This document shows positions 54,156 through 64,000 of a stretch of DNA of 64,000 bases, piece by piece; the stretch's first letter is position 1, and every line of letters begins with the position of its first letter. The DNA comes from Miscanthus floridulus (lineage: Eukaryota > Streptophyta > Magnoliopsida > Poales > Poaceae). The notes beneath the pieces are model-generated. The model saw nothing but the letters and a program-made list of their open reading frames with translations, made no database searches and was not told the DNA's origin. The stretch is taken from contig NC_089582.1 of assembly GCF_019320115.1 (NCBI RefSeq), positions 120,077,856-120,141,855 of the forward strand, in the 5' to 3' direction. Position numbers and translations under genes: made by a program.

Positions 54156-56261
54156 ATGGCTCAAGTTATGTTCAACCATGTGGGGGGCAAACCATCGTTC
54201 TTTGGTGGCACATGCTATGATTATTGGAAGAGAAAGATGAGGATGTATCTTGGTTCAATCAATGATCAAGTATGGGAGGTGACCGAGAATGACTATGCTA
54301 TCATTAACCCCAACAATCCCATCAACCAAGACAAGACCAACAAGTAATGCAATACAATGGCTCTCAACACCATATACAATGCCATTGATTCCAAGGTGTT
54401 TGAGCAAATTAAGGATTGTGAAAGAGCTAATGAGGTGTGGAGGAGATTGGAGGAAACATATGAGGGCACACCGGTGGTGAAGAGTGCCAAGTTATATATC
54501 CTCAAGGATAAGTTGACAAGCTTCAAGATGAAGGATGATGAGAGCATTCCGGAGATGTTCCATCGGTTGCAAGTAATTGTCAATGACTTAAAGGCTTTGG
54601 GAGAGAAGATCAAGGATGATGATGTCTCTCATCGGTTCTTAATATGCCTACCTCCAAGATTTGAGATGTTGAGATTGCTTATCATAAGAGGAGGATTGAA
54701 GAAGATTACCCCTAACCAAGTACTAGGTGATGTCATGACACAAGAGACATACCATGTGGAAAGAGAGGGGGATGATAAGGATGACAAGAAGGAAGAAGAA
54801 GACAAGAATAAGAAGAGTATAGCATTCAAGGCTAGCTCATCATCATCCAAGAACAAGAGAAAGTCCAAGAAAGAATCAAGTGATGATGATGATCTTAGTG
54901 ATATTGATGATAAAGCTATGGCCCTCTTTGTATGCAAGATGGTAAAATTCATGAAGAAGAAGGGCTATGGTGCAAGAAAGAGAAGATATCACACCAAAAG
55001 CAAAGAGTATGTGAGAAGATGCTACAATTGCAAGAGCCCCGATCACGTTGTAGCGAATTGTCCCTACAATAGTGACAATGATGAGGATGAAAAGAAGAAG
55101 CACAAGAAGGGCAAGAAAGAAAAGAAGGAGAAGGAGAAGAGAATGACCTTCCAAAAGAAAAAGAAAGGTGGAGGCTATGTGGTCACATGGGATAGTTATG
55201 GCTTTTTGGATAGTGATAGCTCTAGTGATGATGACAAGAAATCTATCAAGAAAGCACTAGCAAGCATCGCCATCAACAACAAGCCCTCCATCTTTGATAC
55301 TCCATCGACATGTCTCATGGCAAAGCCTACTAAGGTAAAAATATGATGTGAGTGATGATGATGAATGTGAAAGTGATGCTTGTAGGAGTGATGATGATGA
55401 TGATGAGGAGGAGTACACCAAGGAGGAGCTCTTGGACATGTGTGAGCAAGTGTACACTTGCGTTGAAATGAAGAGAAAGGAGTGCAAAGAATTACGCAAG
55501 AAAGTCAAATTTCTTGAGCAATCCTTTGATGAGCTCAATGCCACTCATGAGAGGCTAATGGAAGCCCATGAGAAGTTAGCAAAGCTCACTCTAAGCTTGA
55601 AAAGGCTCACTCCTCTCTCATCGAGTAAGTCAAAATAGAGGAAGCCAAGAAAGAGCAAGTGATTATGTCTTGTGATGTGGGACTAACATGTGATATTATT
55701 GATGAATCTATTTATAAGCCCATTGTAGTTGCTCCCACTAACACTTCTTGTAGCACTACTACTTCTACCTCACCTTTGAGTGATGGTCTCACTTGTGATG
55801 CCTCACTAATGGTGGAAAAAGAGACCCTCAAGAAGGAGGTGAATGAGCTCACTCGTGCCTTAGGCAATGCCTATGGTGGAGATGCCCGCTTGCTAAAGTG
55901 CTTGGGTAGCCAAAGATTTTCTCTCAACAAAGAAGGATTAGGCTATACCCCCAAGAAAGGCAAGGTGACCTTTGTCACTCCCAAAGTTAGCTTTGTGAAG
56001 GGCAATGATCGATTTTGCAATAGATGCAAGCAAGTTGGGCATATACAGCAATATTGCAAGACTAACAAGAATAAGCTACCTAATGTATCCTCAATTAAAT
56101 TTAATTCTTGTTACATGCTTGTTAAGGGTGCCAATGGTGTGAAGGCTAAATTCATTGGTACACCAATTATGGGCCCAAAGAAGAAGGCCATTTGGGTACC
56201 AAAGACTTTGGTAACTAACCTACAAGGACCCAAGCAAGTTTGGGTACCTAAAAAGAATTGA
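54156..56261 (+). pseudogene. Copia Gag with two zinc knuckles, family C, broken
   Basis: ATG at 54156 (MAQVMFNHVGGKPSFFGG). UBN2 domain about 54360-54750, then a lysine/glutamate and serine/aspartate linker. First zinc knuckle CYNCKSPDHVVANC at about 55021-55062, then a lysine-rich block. An acidic region and coiled coil (55348-55640) lead to the second knuckle CNRCKQVGHIQQYC near 56017-56058 and the VWVPKKN end at 56261. Breaks: TAA at 54345, a frameshift near 55335 (A-run), a return to the first frame before about 55620, and TAA near 55630. Gag would form the particle; this copy cannot. Confidence 0.9.
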
Positions 56262-56269
56262 TCTTCTTT

Positions 56270-59200
56270 TGTAGGTTAATTATAAAGCCGGAGGAAGGCA
56301 TTGGGTGCTTTATAGTGGGTGCACACAACACATGACCGGTGATTCAAGAATATTCAATTCAATCAATGAAAACAAGAGCAATGGGATTGATAGTATCACA
56401 TTTGGTGACAATGGTAGAGGCAAGGTAAAAGGGCTTGGTAAGATTATAATATCCAATGACTTGAGCATTTCCAATGTGCTACTAGTAGAGAGCTTGAACT
56501 TCAACCTATTGTCAGTAGCTCAATTGTGTGATCTTGGCTTCAAGTGCATATTTGGTATGGATGATGTAGAGATTATAAGTGTAGATGGTTCTAACTTAAT
56601 ATTCAAAGGATTTAGATATGAGAATCTATACTTAGTTGATTTTAATGCTAGAGAAGCTCAATTGTCAACATGTTTAATCACTAAGTCAAGCATGGGTTGG
56701 TTATGGCATAGAAGGCTTGGTCATATTGGAATGAAACAATTAAACAAGTTGATCAAGCATGATTTAGTTAGAGGCTTGAAAGATGTCACATTTGAAAAGG
56801 ATAAGCTATGTAGTGCATGTCAAGCCGAAAAGCAAGTTGGTAACACACATCCTAAGAAGAGCATGATGAGCACATCTAAGGCATTTGAGTTGATACACAT
56901 GGACTTGTTTGCACCAACCACATACACTAGCATTGGTGGAAACAAATATGGATTTGTGATTGTGGATGATTTCACTAGATACACATGGGTGTTCTTTCTT
57001 GTTGATAAGAGTGATGTGTTTGCAATATTCAAATCATTTGTCAAGAGCATTCATAATGAGTTTGAAACAACTATCAATAAAGTTAGAAGTGACAATGGTA
57101 GTGAATTCAAGAACACTAGAATTGATGAGTTATGTGATGAATTTGGAATTAGACATCAATTCTCAGCCAAGTACACTCTGCAATCAAATGGCCTAGTTGA
57201 AAGAAAGAATAAAACTTTGATTGATATGGCAAGATCAATGTTGAGTGAGTACAATGTGAGTCATTCATTTTGGGCCAAAGCAATCAACACGGCTTGCTAT
57301 TATAGAAACCGACTCTATTGTCACCCCATGATGGGGAAGACACCTTATGAGCTATTGAATGGAAGAAAGCCCAACATAGCATACTTTCGGGTTTTTGGTT
57401 GTAAATGTTACATATTGAAGAAAGGCACTAGATTGAGCAAGTTTGAAAAGAAATGTGATGAAGGCTTCTTGCTTGGTCACTCCACTACTAGCAAGGCATA
57501 TAGAGTTTGGAATTTGGCTAGTGGTACTCTTGAGGAGGTTCATGATGTGGAATTTGATGAAACAAATGGTTCCCAAGAGGAAGATGAGAATCTAGATGAT
57601 GTAAGAGGCACTCAATTGGTCAATGCAATGAAGAACATGGACATTGGTGATATAAGGCCTAGAGAGGTGATTAATGTTGAAGATGACAAGAATCAAGTGC
57701 TCTCTAACTCAAATGTGCAAGCTAGTGGTTCTCATGATCAAGTTCAAGCAAGTACTAGTCATGACAAAGTGCAAGATCAACAAGTGGCTAGTTCATCATC
57801 TCAATAAAATAAAAAATCAAATGCAAGCAATCAAGTGCAAGTTCTTCAACCAACCAATGTTGCAAGAGATCATCCATTGGACTCTATCATTAGTGATATT
57901 TCAAGAGGTGTGCAAACTAGATCAAGATTGGCTTCATTTTGTGAACATTTCTCATTTGTATCATCCATTGAACCTGAGAAGATAGATGAAGCTTTGAAGG
58001 ATGTTGATTGGGTCAATGATATGCATGAAGAACTAAACAACTTCACAAGAAACCAAGTATGGGAGTTAGTTGAGAGGCCTAAGGATCATAATGTGATAAG
58101 AACCAAGTGGGTCTTTCGGAAACAAGCAAGATCAAGATGGGATAGTAATAAGGAACAAAGCAAGATTAGTGGCTCAAGGATACACTCAAGTTGAAGTTCT
58201 TGACTTTGGAGAAACATATGCCCTGGTTGCAAGATTGGAAGCAATTAGGATCTTGTTAGCCTATGCTTGTGCCCACAACATCAAGTTGTACCAAATGGAT
58301 GTGAAGAGTGCATTTCTCAATGGGTATATCAATGAGCTTGCGTATGTTGAGCAACCTCCCGGTTTTGAAGATGAAAAGAAACCCAACCACGTTTACAAGT
58401 TGAGAAAGGCTTTATATGGATTAAAACAAGCACCTAGAGCATGGTATGAGAGATTGAGGGATTTCCTACTCTCTAAGGGATTCAAGATGGGAAAGGTTGA
58501 CACCATTCTCTTCACCAAGAAGCTTGGAAATGACTTGTTTGTAATGCAAATCTATGTTGATGATATCATATTTGGGTCAACAAATCAAGATTTTTGTGAG
58601 GACTTTGGCAAGATGATGGCAAGTGAGTTTGAGATGTCCATGATTGGAGAGCTTAGTTACTTCCTTGGTCTTCAAATCAAGCAAATGAATTATGGCACAT
58701 TTGTGAGTCAAGGCAAGTATATCAAGAACATGCTCAAGAAGTTTGGAATGGATGATGCTAAAGCTATTAGTACACCAATGGGAACAAGTGGAAGCTTGGA
58801 TAGTGATGCTAGTGGCAACATGATGGATCAAAAGATGTATCGGTCTATGATTAAAAGCCTACTCTATGTGACCGCATCAAGGCCGGATATGATGTTTAGT
58901 GTATGTATGTGTGCTAGATTTCAAGCCTCACCAAGAGAAAGTTATTTGAAGGCAACAAAGAGAATATTAAGGTACTTGAAGCATACACAAAATGTTGAAT
59001 TGTGGTATCCCAAAGGAGCAAGATTTGAGTTGATTAGATATTCGGACTCCGATTATGCGGGATGCAAAGTTGAGAGAAAGAGCACATCATGTATATGTCA
59101 ACTATTGGGAAGATCACTTGTGTCTTGGTCATCAAAGAAGTAAGATAGTGTAGCACTTTCAACCGCCGAAGAGGAGTACATTTTGGCCGGTAGTTGTTGT

Positions 59201-59506
59201 ACTCAATTACTTTGGATGAAGGCTACTTTGAGTGATTTTGGAATCAAATTCAAGCAAGTGTCATTGCTATGTGACAATGAAAGTGCCATAAAGCTCACCA
59301 ACAACCCGGTTCAACATTCAAGAACAAAGCATATTGATGTGCGCCATCATTTCATAAGAGGTCACCAACAAAAAGGGGACATTTGCATTGAGAGTATGGG
59401 CACCGAAGATCAACTTGCCAATATATTCACCAAGCCATTGGATGAGAAAAGGTTTTGCAGGCTAAGGAATGAGTTGAACATATTGGATTTCTCAAATATG
59501 TGTTGA
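56270..59506 (+). pseudogene. Copia Pol (protease, integrase, RT, RNase H), family C, broken
   Basis: The frame begins KAGGRHWVLYSGCTQHMTGD. The protease DSG motif reads YSG, so the catalytic Asp is lost. Integrase: zinc region WHRRLGHIG...CSACQ (about 56700-56820), core Asp (HMDLFAP), Asp (RSDNGSEF) and Glu (ERKN) present. RT: MDVKSAFLNGYINE (about 58290), YVDD near 58555, then SRPDMMFSVCMCARFQ. RNase H: SDSDYAGCKV, LLCDNESAIKL, ending FTKPLDEKRFCRLRNELNILDFS. Breaks: TAA at 57805, a one-base frameshift near 58125 and TAA at 59141. Stop at 59504-59506. Confidence 0.93.
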
Positions 59507-60614
59507 TGCACCCCCCCCCCATTGTATGGCATGCCTCTTCTTCGAGCAAAGCAAGGTAAAGTTGATTGACATGTCATCCATCCATTGCTAAGGACTTGTT
59601 TAGTGCATCTAGCTATTCCTATCATGTCCTAGGCTCATTCATGAAAATCAAATGAATTTGATGCTTGTATGGTACGACTATTGCTTGTATATTTGAAATG
59701 ATCTAGTGGTGGCATATGACATGTTTGTGGGCTTGTAAACCTAGTGTTTAATCTAGAAAATAAGCTATAAGTGTTTAACTCAACATGGTACAAGATAACC
59801 CTTAATTAGAGGTGTGAAGAAGCTTGTCCTTGGATCAAATCGAGTTAAATATCTTTTGCAAGTAATCTAGATTGAACCAAATTGGGAAAATGATCCTCAT
59901 TTCACATGGTTTCACCCCAACCTATCTATAATTTGAGCTCACCTTTTGTGCTAATTGTTGACAAAGGGGGAGAGAAATTCACAAAGATAGTAAGATAGGA
60001 GGAGCAAACAAATGAAAACAAATGAAATGACATTGTAATGGGATCAATCAAGAATGAGGAGCAAGCTCATAAACTTGTATGTTGTATTTGAATGTGCATT
60101 TCATATATTTGTTTGCATGACACAACTTTTAAATTTCAACATCCATGCTTGTGTGGTGTATGCTAGTTATATGCTTGAATGGTAAAATAAAAAACTAGCA
60201 TGCATAGGCTAAAGTAACTAGACTTATGTTCATCATATGGAAACTAGACCCTTGTTTGTAATACTGATCTCATGGGGTATTTAGTTTTTGTGTATGTCTA
60301 GTTACTAATGGTGCTAAAGATAATATATTGGTGCACTGCGATTGGTATCACGCTTCAAAGGTCCATCTCTTATACCTTAGCATCATTTGGTAGACATTGT
60401 CTCATATATTTCCCATCTAAGCATATGTGCAAGCTACCATCCAAACTCTTAGCACATATGTAGGGGTAGCAATTGCTACCATTTGGGGTTCATGAAACTT
60501 GTCCATATCCTTTTACACATAATAAATATGCTTGGGCAAGCAACATGGATTAAATTGAATTTCAATTCATATCTTTGTGAAAGGGTTGTCATCAATTACC
60601 AAAAAGGGGGAGAT
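59507..60614 (+). other. 3' untranslated interior and polypurine tract, family C
   Basis: No coding sequence after pol: unlike family B there is no third ORF. Purine-rich AAAGGGGGAGAG at about 59964 and the functional-looking tract at 60601-60614 are present. Confidence 0.85.
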
Positions 60615-62841
60615 TGAAAGCTCTAGTTTGGTTTTGGGGAATTGATGAAACCCTAAGTGCTAACCTAGTTTATCAAAGTGATTATGAGATAGGTAGCACT
60701 ACTCCAAGCGGTGAAGAAAATGAAGATCATAACATGACGATGGTGATTCCATGGTGATGATCAAGTGCTTGGACTTGAAAAGAAGAAAGAGAAAAATAAA
60801 AGGCTCAAGGCAAAGGTACATTTTGTTTTAGTGATCGAGACACTTAGTGAGTGTGATCACATTTAGGATCGATAGCCGTACTATTAAGAGGGGTGAAACT
60901 CGTATCGAAATATGGTTATCAATGTGTCACTAGATGCTCTAACTCATTGCATATACATTTAGGATCTAGTGGAGTGATAACACCCTTGAAAATGTTTGTG
61001 AAAATATGCTAACACATGTGCACAAGGTGATACACTTGGTGGTTGGCACATTTGAGCAAGGGTTAATAACTTCACCGACGCTCTATACATAAAAGACGGA
61101 GGTCACTGTAAGTGACCGGACGCTGGTCTCGGTAGGACTAGCGCGTCTGGTCAGTGGAAGCGTGAAGACGCTGGCATCGGTCTTCGATCGGACGCTGATG
61201 GGGTACGTCCGGTCCTACTGACATGGCACCTCTGATCCTGATGATGTGGCAGTGCATAGAGGAGACGTCGAGTGACCGAACGCTGGGTGAGTCCAGTCGA
61301 GCATGACCAGACGCGTCCGGTCGTGATTTCTCGCTTCTGGATGCTTATTGGAAACGACCGGATGCTGAGGTCTAGCGTCCGGTCACTTCGCAGCAGCACG
61401 TTAGGTTATCACTTAACCGTTGGGATCGGGCGCTCAGTATTTGAAGAGAAGGGACACGTGGCATGCTTCGCACGACCGGACACTGGGGTCCTGCGTCCGG
61501 TCGCCCTGTGTTCAGTGCAGTGAGTAGCCCAATGACTTTATTTCATGGGGGCTTCTATTTAAGCCCCATGGCCAGCTCAAGCTCACTCTCTTGGCCATTT
61601 GCATTGACATAGCAACCTTGTGAGCTTGGTCAAAGCCCTCCCACTCATCTCTATCATTGATTCATCATCTTTGTCAGATTGGGAGAGAATCCAAGTGCAT
61701 TGCTTGAGTGGTTGCATCTAGAGGCACTTGGTGTTCGTGTTTTTGCTACGGGATTCACTTATTGCTCTTGGTGGTTGCCACCACTTAGACGGCTTGGAGC
61801 AGCGGAGGAGGATTGGCACGAGTTGGAGATTGTTCGTGGCTATCTCTGGTGATTGTGAGGGGATTTGTACCTTCCCCGGCAGAGCGCCAAAAGGTAACTC
61901 TAGTGGATTGCTCGTGTCATTGGGTTACCTCACTTGTGGGTAGGTTCTTGCGGTGTCCAATTGTGTGTACAAGGTTCGTGCAACACCTCTTAGCCACCGA
62001 ACCACTAAGTGTTGGTCGACACAACGAGGACATACCGTGTTGGCAAGCACGTGAACCTCGAGAGAAAATTGGTTGTCTCTTGCCCTTTGGTATTCTCCCG
62101 GTGATTGATTTTGTATTCATCTTGTGATTAGTTCACTCCTCTACACGGCGGTATAATCATCCTACTCACTTATTTATATTCTTGCAAACAGCGACGGAGC
62201 TTGCATGAATGTGTAGGGGGCCAATTCAAAGGTACACTGCTACAGTGTTTACCAATAGTAGTACAGACAATTGGAATTCTGTGGAAAATCTTTGTTTTTT
62301 CAAGTTCTATCTATATATACTGCAATGAACAATTGAAATTCTATCAAAGAAGAATGAACAATATATAGATTTACATACTTGTAAGCTGTGATCCACTAAT
62401 CAGCAACAGCAAACATGGCACAAGAGATGCAGAAATTAATTACATACATGCAGCGACATGCAAACATGTAGAGTGCAGTCGGAGCAAGGGGGGGCCAGGA
62501 CCCAGTTTGGCCCCCACGTAGCTCCGTCCGTGCTTGCAAACTAGTTGTAGCAAGCTCTTTAGTGTAATTAGAATTGAGAGCTTGCTTTGTTGTTTTAAGT
62601 TCATCTAGTGGAGCTTTTTAGTGTAGCAAGTGTGAGAGCTCTTAGTAAGTAGTGACATAGAAAATTATGTGTCTAGAGATCATAGCAACTAGAATTGTTG
62701 GATAGGTGGCTTGCAACCTTTGTAGAACTAGAGCAAGTTTGTATTTCGCTATTTGTTATACTAATTAAATTGCTCTAGTTGATTTATAGATTTTTAAATA
62801 GGCTATTCACCCCCCCCCTCTAGCCATATTAGGACCTTTCA
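60615..62841 (+). repeat. 3' LTR of family C element, with MITE insert
   Basis: Homologous to 52185-54095 and about 316 bases longer, the net of a 344-base MITE insert, its 8-base duplication and small deletions. Array 61115-61505, stem-loop 1 at 61770-61785 (GGTGGTTGCCACCACT, end pair now G-T), stem-loop 2 at 62036-62051. Ends GGACCTTTCA at 62841. Confidence 0.95.
62189..62532. mobile_element. hAT-type MITE inside one LTR
   Basis: 8-bp target duplication CTTGCAAA at 62181-62188 and 62533-62540. Ends CAGCGACGGAGCT and AGCTCCGTCCGTG are inverted repeats with two mismatches. The insert is absent from the same place in the 5' LTR (about 53787), so the empty site is visible in this window. 344 bp, non-coding. 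Confidence 0.93.
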
Positions 62842-63110
62842 TCGGCGGTTGGTGAAATGACTTGGAGATATACATAGTATTAATACCATCCGAGCAGTTA
62901 GTTCTTTACTGGGCTCTTGGCCTTGGCTAGCCCATAGTCCATAACATCGAGCGTGGAGCCCGTGCAAGTGTAGGAGGAATAGGCGTGACCAAGGAACCAT
63001 AGCTGACCACCCATAATGCAGAGCGTGGAGCCCATAGCATGTGTAGGGAGAGATCAGAGACTAGGTCTTCTCCATGGAGCACAGAACAAAATGTGTGCTG
63101 CTCAGCGATT
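62842..63110. repeat. Gypsy tandem repeat, end of unit 1 and unit 2
   Basis: TCGGCGGTTGGTGAAATGACTTGGAGATAT closes unit 1. Unit 2 begins at about 62887 (CATCCGAGCAGTTAGTTC) and ends with the similar GCGATTGGTGAAACATTTTGGAGATAT near 63105-63130. Unit length about 250 bp. Confidence 0.85.
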
Positions 63111-63304
63111 GGTGAAACATTTTGGAGATATGGAGAAATGTGGCGGAGTGTTTATGGCAATCTCATATTGGAGTTCGTTAAGGAGTATCTTAGAGCTTAG
63201 TGATCGTAAGTGGAGATTAAATTGTAATAGAGAAATAATGGAGACAAATTATGGCGACCAAAACTTTATTCGTCATGGCGTGGAGAATACATATCTAGAG
63301 CGTT

Positions 63305-64000
63305 TTAAGGATAGAAACGTATAAGGTGCTCGATGTGCCATGAATTGGGGATATCGATTCTGTCCAAGTCAAATAGCCGATAAGACCCTGCTCGGGTAAC
63401 CTCTTTAACCATGTAAGGCCCTTCCCAGGGGGAGGAGAGCTTGTGTATCCCTTCAGTTTTTTGCTTTCTGCGGAGAACGAGGTCGCCGACAGCAAATGAA
63501 CGACCTTTCATGTTGCAGTTGTAGTATCTCCGCAAGCCTTCTAGATATTTGGCTGTGTGGACATAGGTGATCAGGCATTCCTCCTCGGCCCTATCGACGT
63601 CCTATGTCCGAATAGCTGTGGCTTGCTCTTCATCATAATGTTCCACCCTAGGTGCTTGGAAGGCAATGTCCGCTGGTAGTATGACTTCTGAGCTGTATAC
63701 CAAGAAATATGGAGACACACCGGTGCTGCGACTAGCTTGAGTGCACAGTCTCTAGACCACAGCTGGTAGCTCTTTGAGCCATCTGCCCGGATGCTTTTCT
63801 TCTTTCTGATATAGCCTCTTTTTGAGGGCATCAAGGATAATGTCGTTCGCCCGTTCAACCTGGCCATTGGCTCTAGGATGGGCAACGGAGACATATTTGA
63901 CGGAGATGCATCGGTCTTCGTAGAAGTCCAAAAAATGGAGGCCAGTAAATGTAGTTTTGAGGTCGGTGATAATGTTGTTCGGGAGGCCGAATCTGTGGAT
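63305..64000 (-). pseudogene. Gypsy integrase C-terminal region, continues past window
   Basis: Read from 64000 leftwards the minus strand shows an integrase core end (IITDLKTTFTGLHFLDFYED, then YVSVAHPRANGQVERANDIIL with the catalytic Glu in VERAN). Next comes SPYFLVYSSE, a helical stretch LRRYYN, and the C-terminal motif FAVGDLVLRRKQ...GKL-like SSPWEGPYMVKEVTRAGSYRL, ending WHIEHLIRFYP with a stop at 63305. In-frame stops near 63750 and 63600 show decay. The full gene would insert gypsy cDNA. Only the end of pol is in the window. Confidence 0.9.

Larger units (their letters stand above)
52185..62841 (+). mobile_element. Complete SIRE-like copia element, family C
   Basis: LTRs 52185-54095 and 60615-62841, with target duplication TCGGC at 52180-52184 and 62842-62846. 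Primer site TGGTATCAGAGCC at 54098-54110; polypurine tract AAAAAGGGGGAGAT at 60601-60614. Gag 54156-56261, pol about 56270-59506. It is structurally full length, but gag and pol carry stops and frameshifts and the protease active-site aspartate is replaced. It lies within tandem repeats of the Tat-like gypsy element. Confidence 0.96.
47101..64000 (-). mobile_element. Tat-like gypsy element with antisense gene, continues past window
   Basis: The left edge looks like a 3' LTR starting TGTTGACGGTCATTAACG at 47101. Plus-strand gene 48556-51777 encodes a Transposase_28-type protein. A minus-strand gypsy integrase C-terminus enters from the right edge (64000 to 63305). An extra gene antisense to pol, between pol and the 3' LTR, is a known feature of Tat-lineage gypsy elements (Grande-type). 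Tandem repeats follow the antisense gene and are split by the family C copia element. The rest of pol, gag and the 5' LTR lie outside the window. Confidence 0.75.

Overview
This window is a nest of transposable elements from a grass nuclear genome. The evidence is the CACTA subterminal motif TTTGCCGAGTGCC, SIRE/Maximus-type (Opie/Ji-like) copia elements with very long LTRs, a Tat-like gypsy element with an antisense extra gene, and grass-type MITEs. The family mix suggests a panicoid, perhaps Andropogoneae, genome (sugarcane, sorghum or Miscanthus relatives). That placement is inference, and the species cannot be read from the window. I found no intact host gene, tRNA or rRNA.

Layout. 1-10238: a decayed CACTA element (left end outside the window) with a broken TNP2-type transposase gene and a second broken gene (Transposase_24 type). 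A 2.4-kb solo LTR sits inside the transposase gene. 10239-11118: a Stowaway-like MITE and a 5'-truncated LINE with a 16-bp target duplication. 11795-18720: an old minus-strand copia element, split by a complete 6.2-kb copia element (12046-18282) that carries gag but no pol. 19139-20892: a MITE and the right end of a second CACTA element. About 20.9-42.4 kb: an old gypsy-type element with a long tandem-repeat region and a 3' LTR at 42007-42397. It was split by a MITE, a 16.6-kb minus-strand SIRE-like element (23272-39891; gag, pol and a third ORF) and a solo LTR (39994-41948). The SIRE-like element itself contains a 3.4-kb solo LTR (25231-28627). 42.4-47.1 kb: MITEs and a large inverted-repeat element, no gene recognised. 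47101 to beyond 64000: a minus-strand gypsy element with an intron-containing antisense gene (48556-51777). It is split by a complete 10.7-kb SIRE-like element (52185-62841), whose right LTR holds a hAT-type MITE.

Four LTR families are present, called here A (2447-4836, 25231-28627), B (23272-24747, 38431-39891), C (52185-54095, 60615-62841, 39994-41948) and D (12046-13448, 16875-18282). All four carry an array of the motif GACCGGACGC / GCGTCCGGTC just upstream of the TATA-like box. Families A, B and C also share a small leader stem-loop whose paired bases covary between families. The same GACCGGACGC array appears once outside LTRs, upstream of the third ORF of the family B element, where it may be an internal promoter. 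Every protein gene here is broken. Most nonsense codons fit C-to-T change at glutamine codons, as expected from long-term cytosine methylation.
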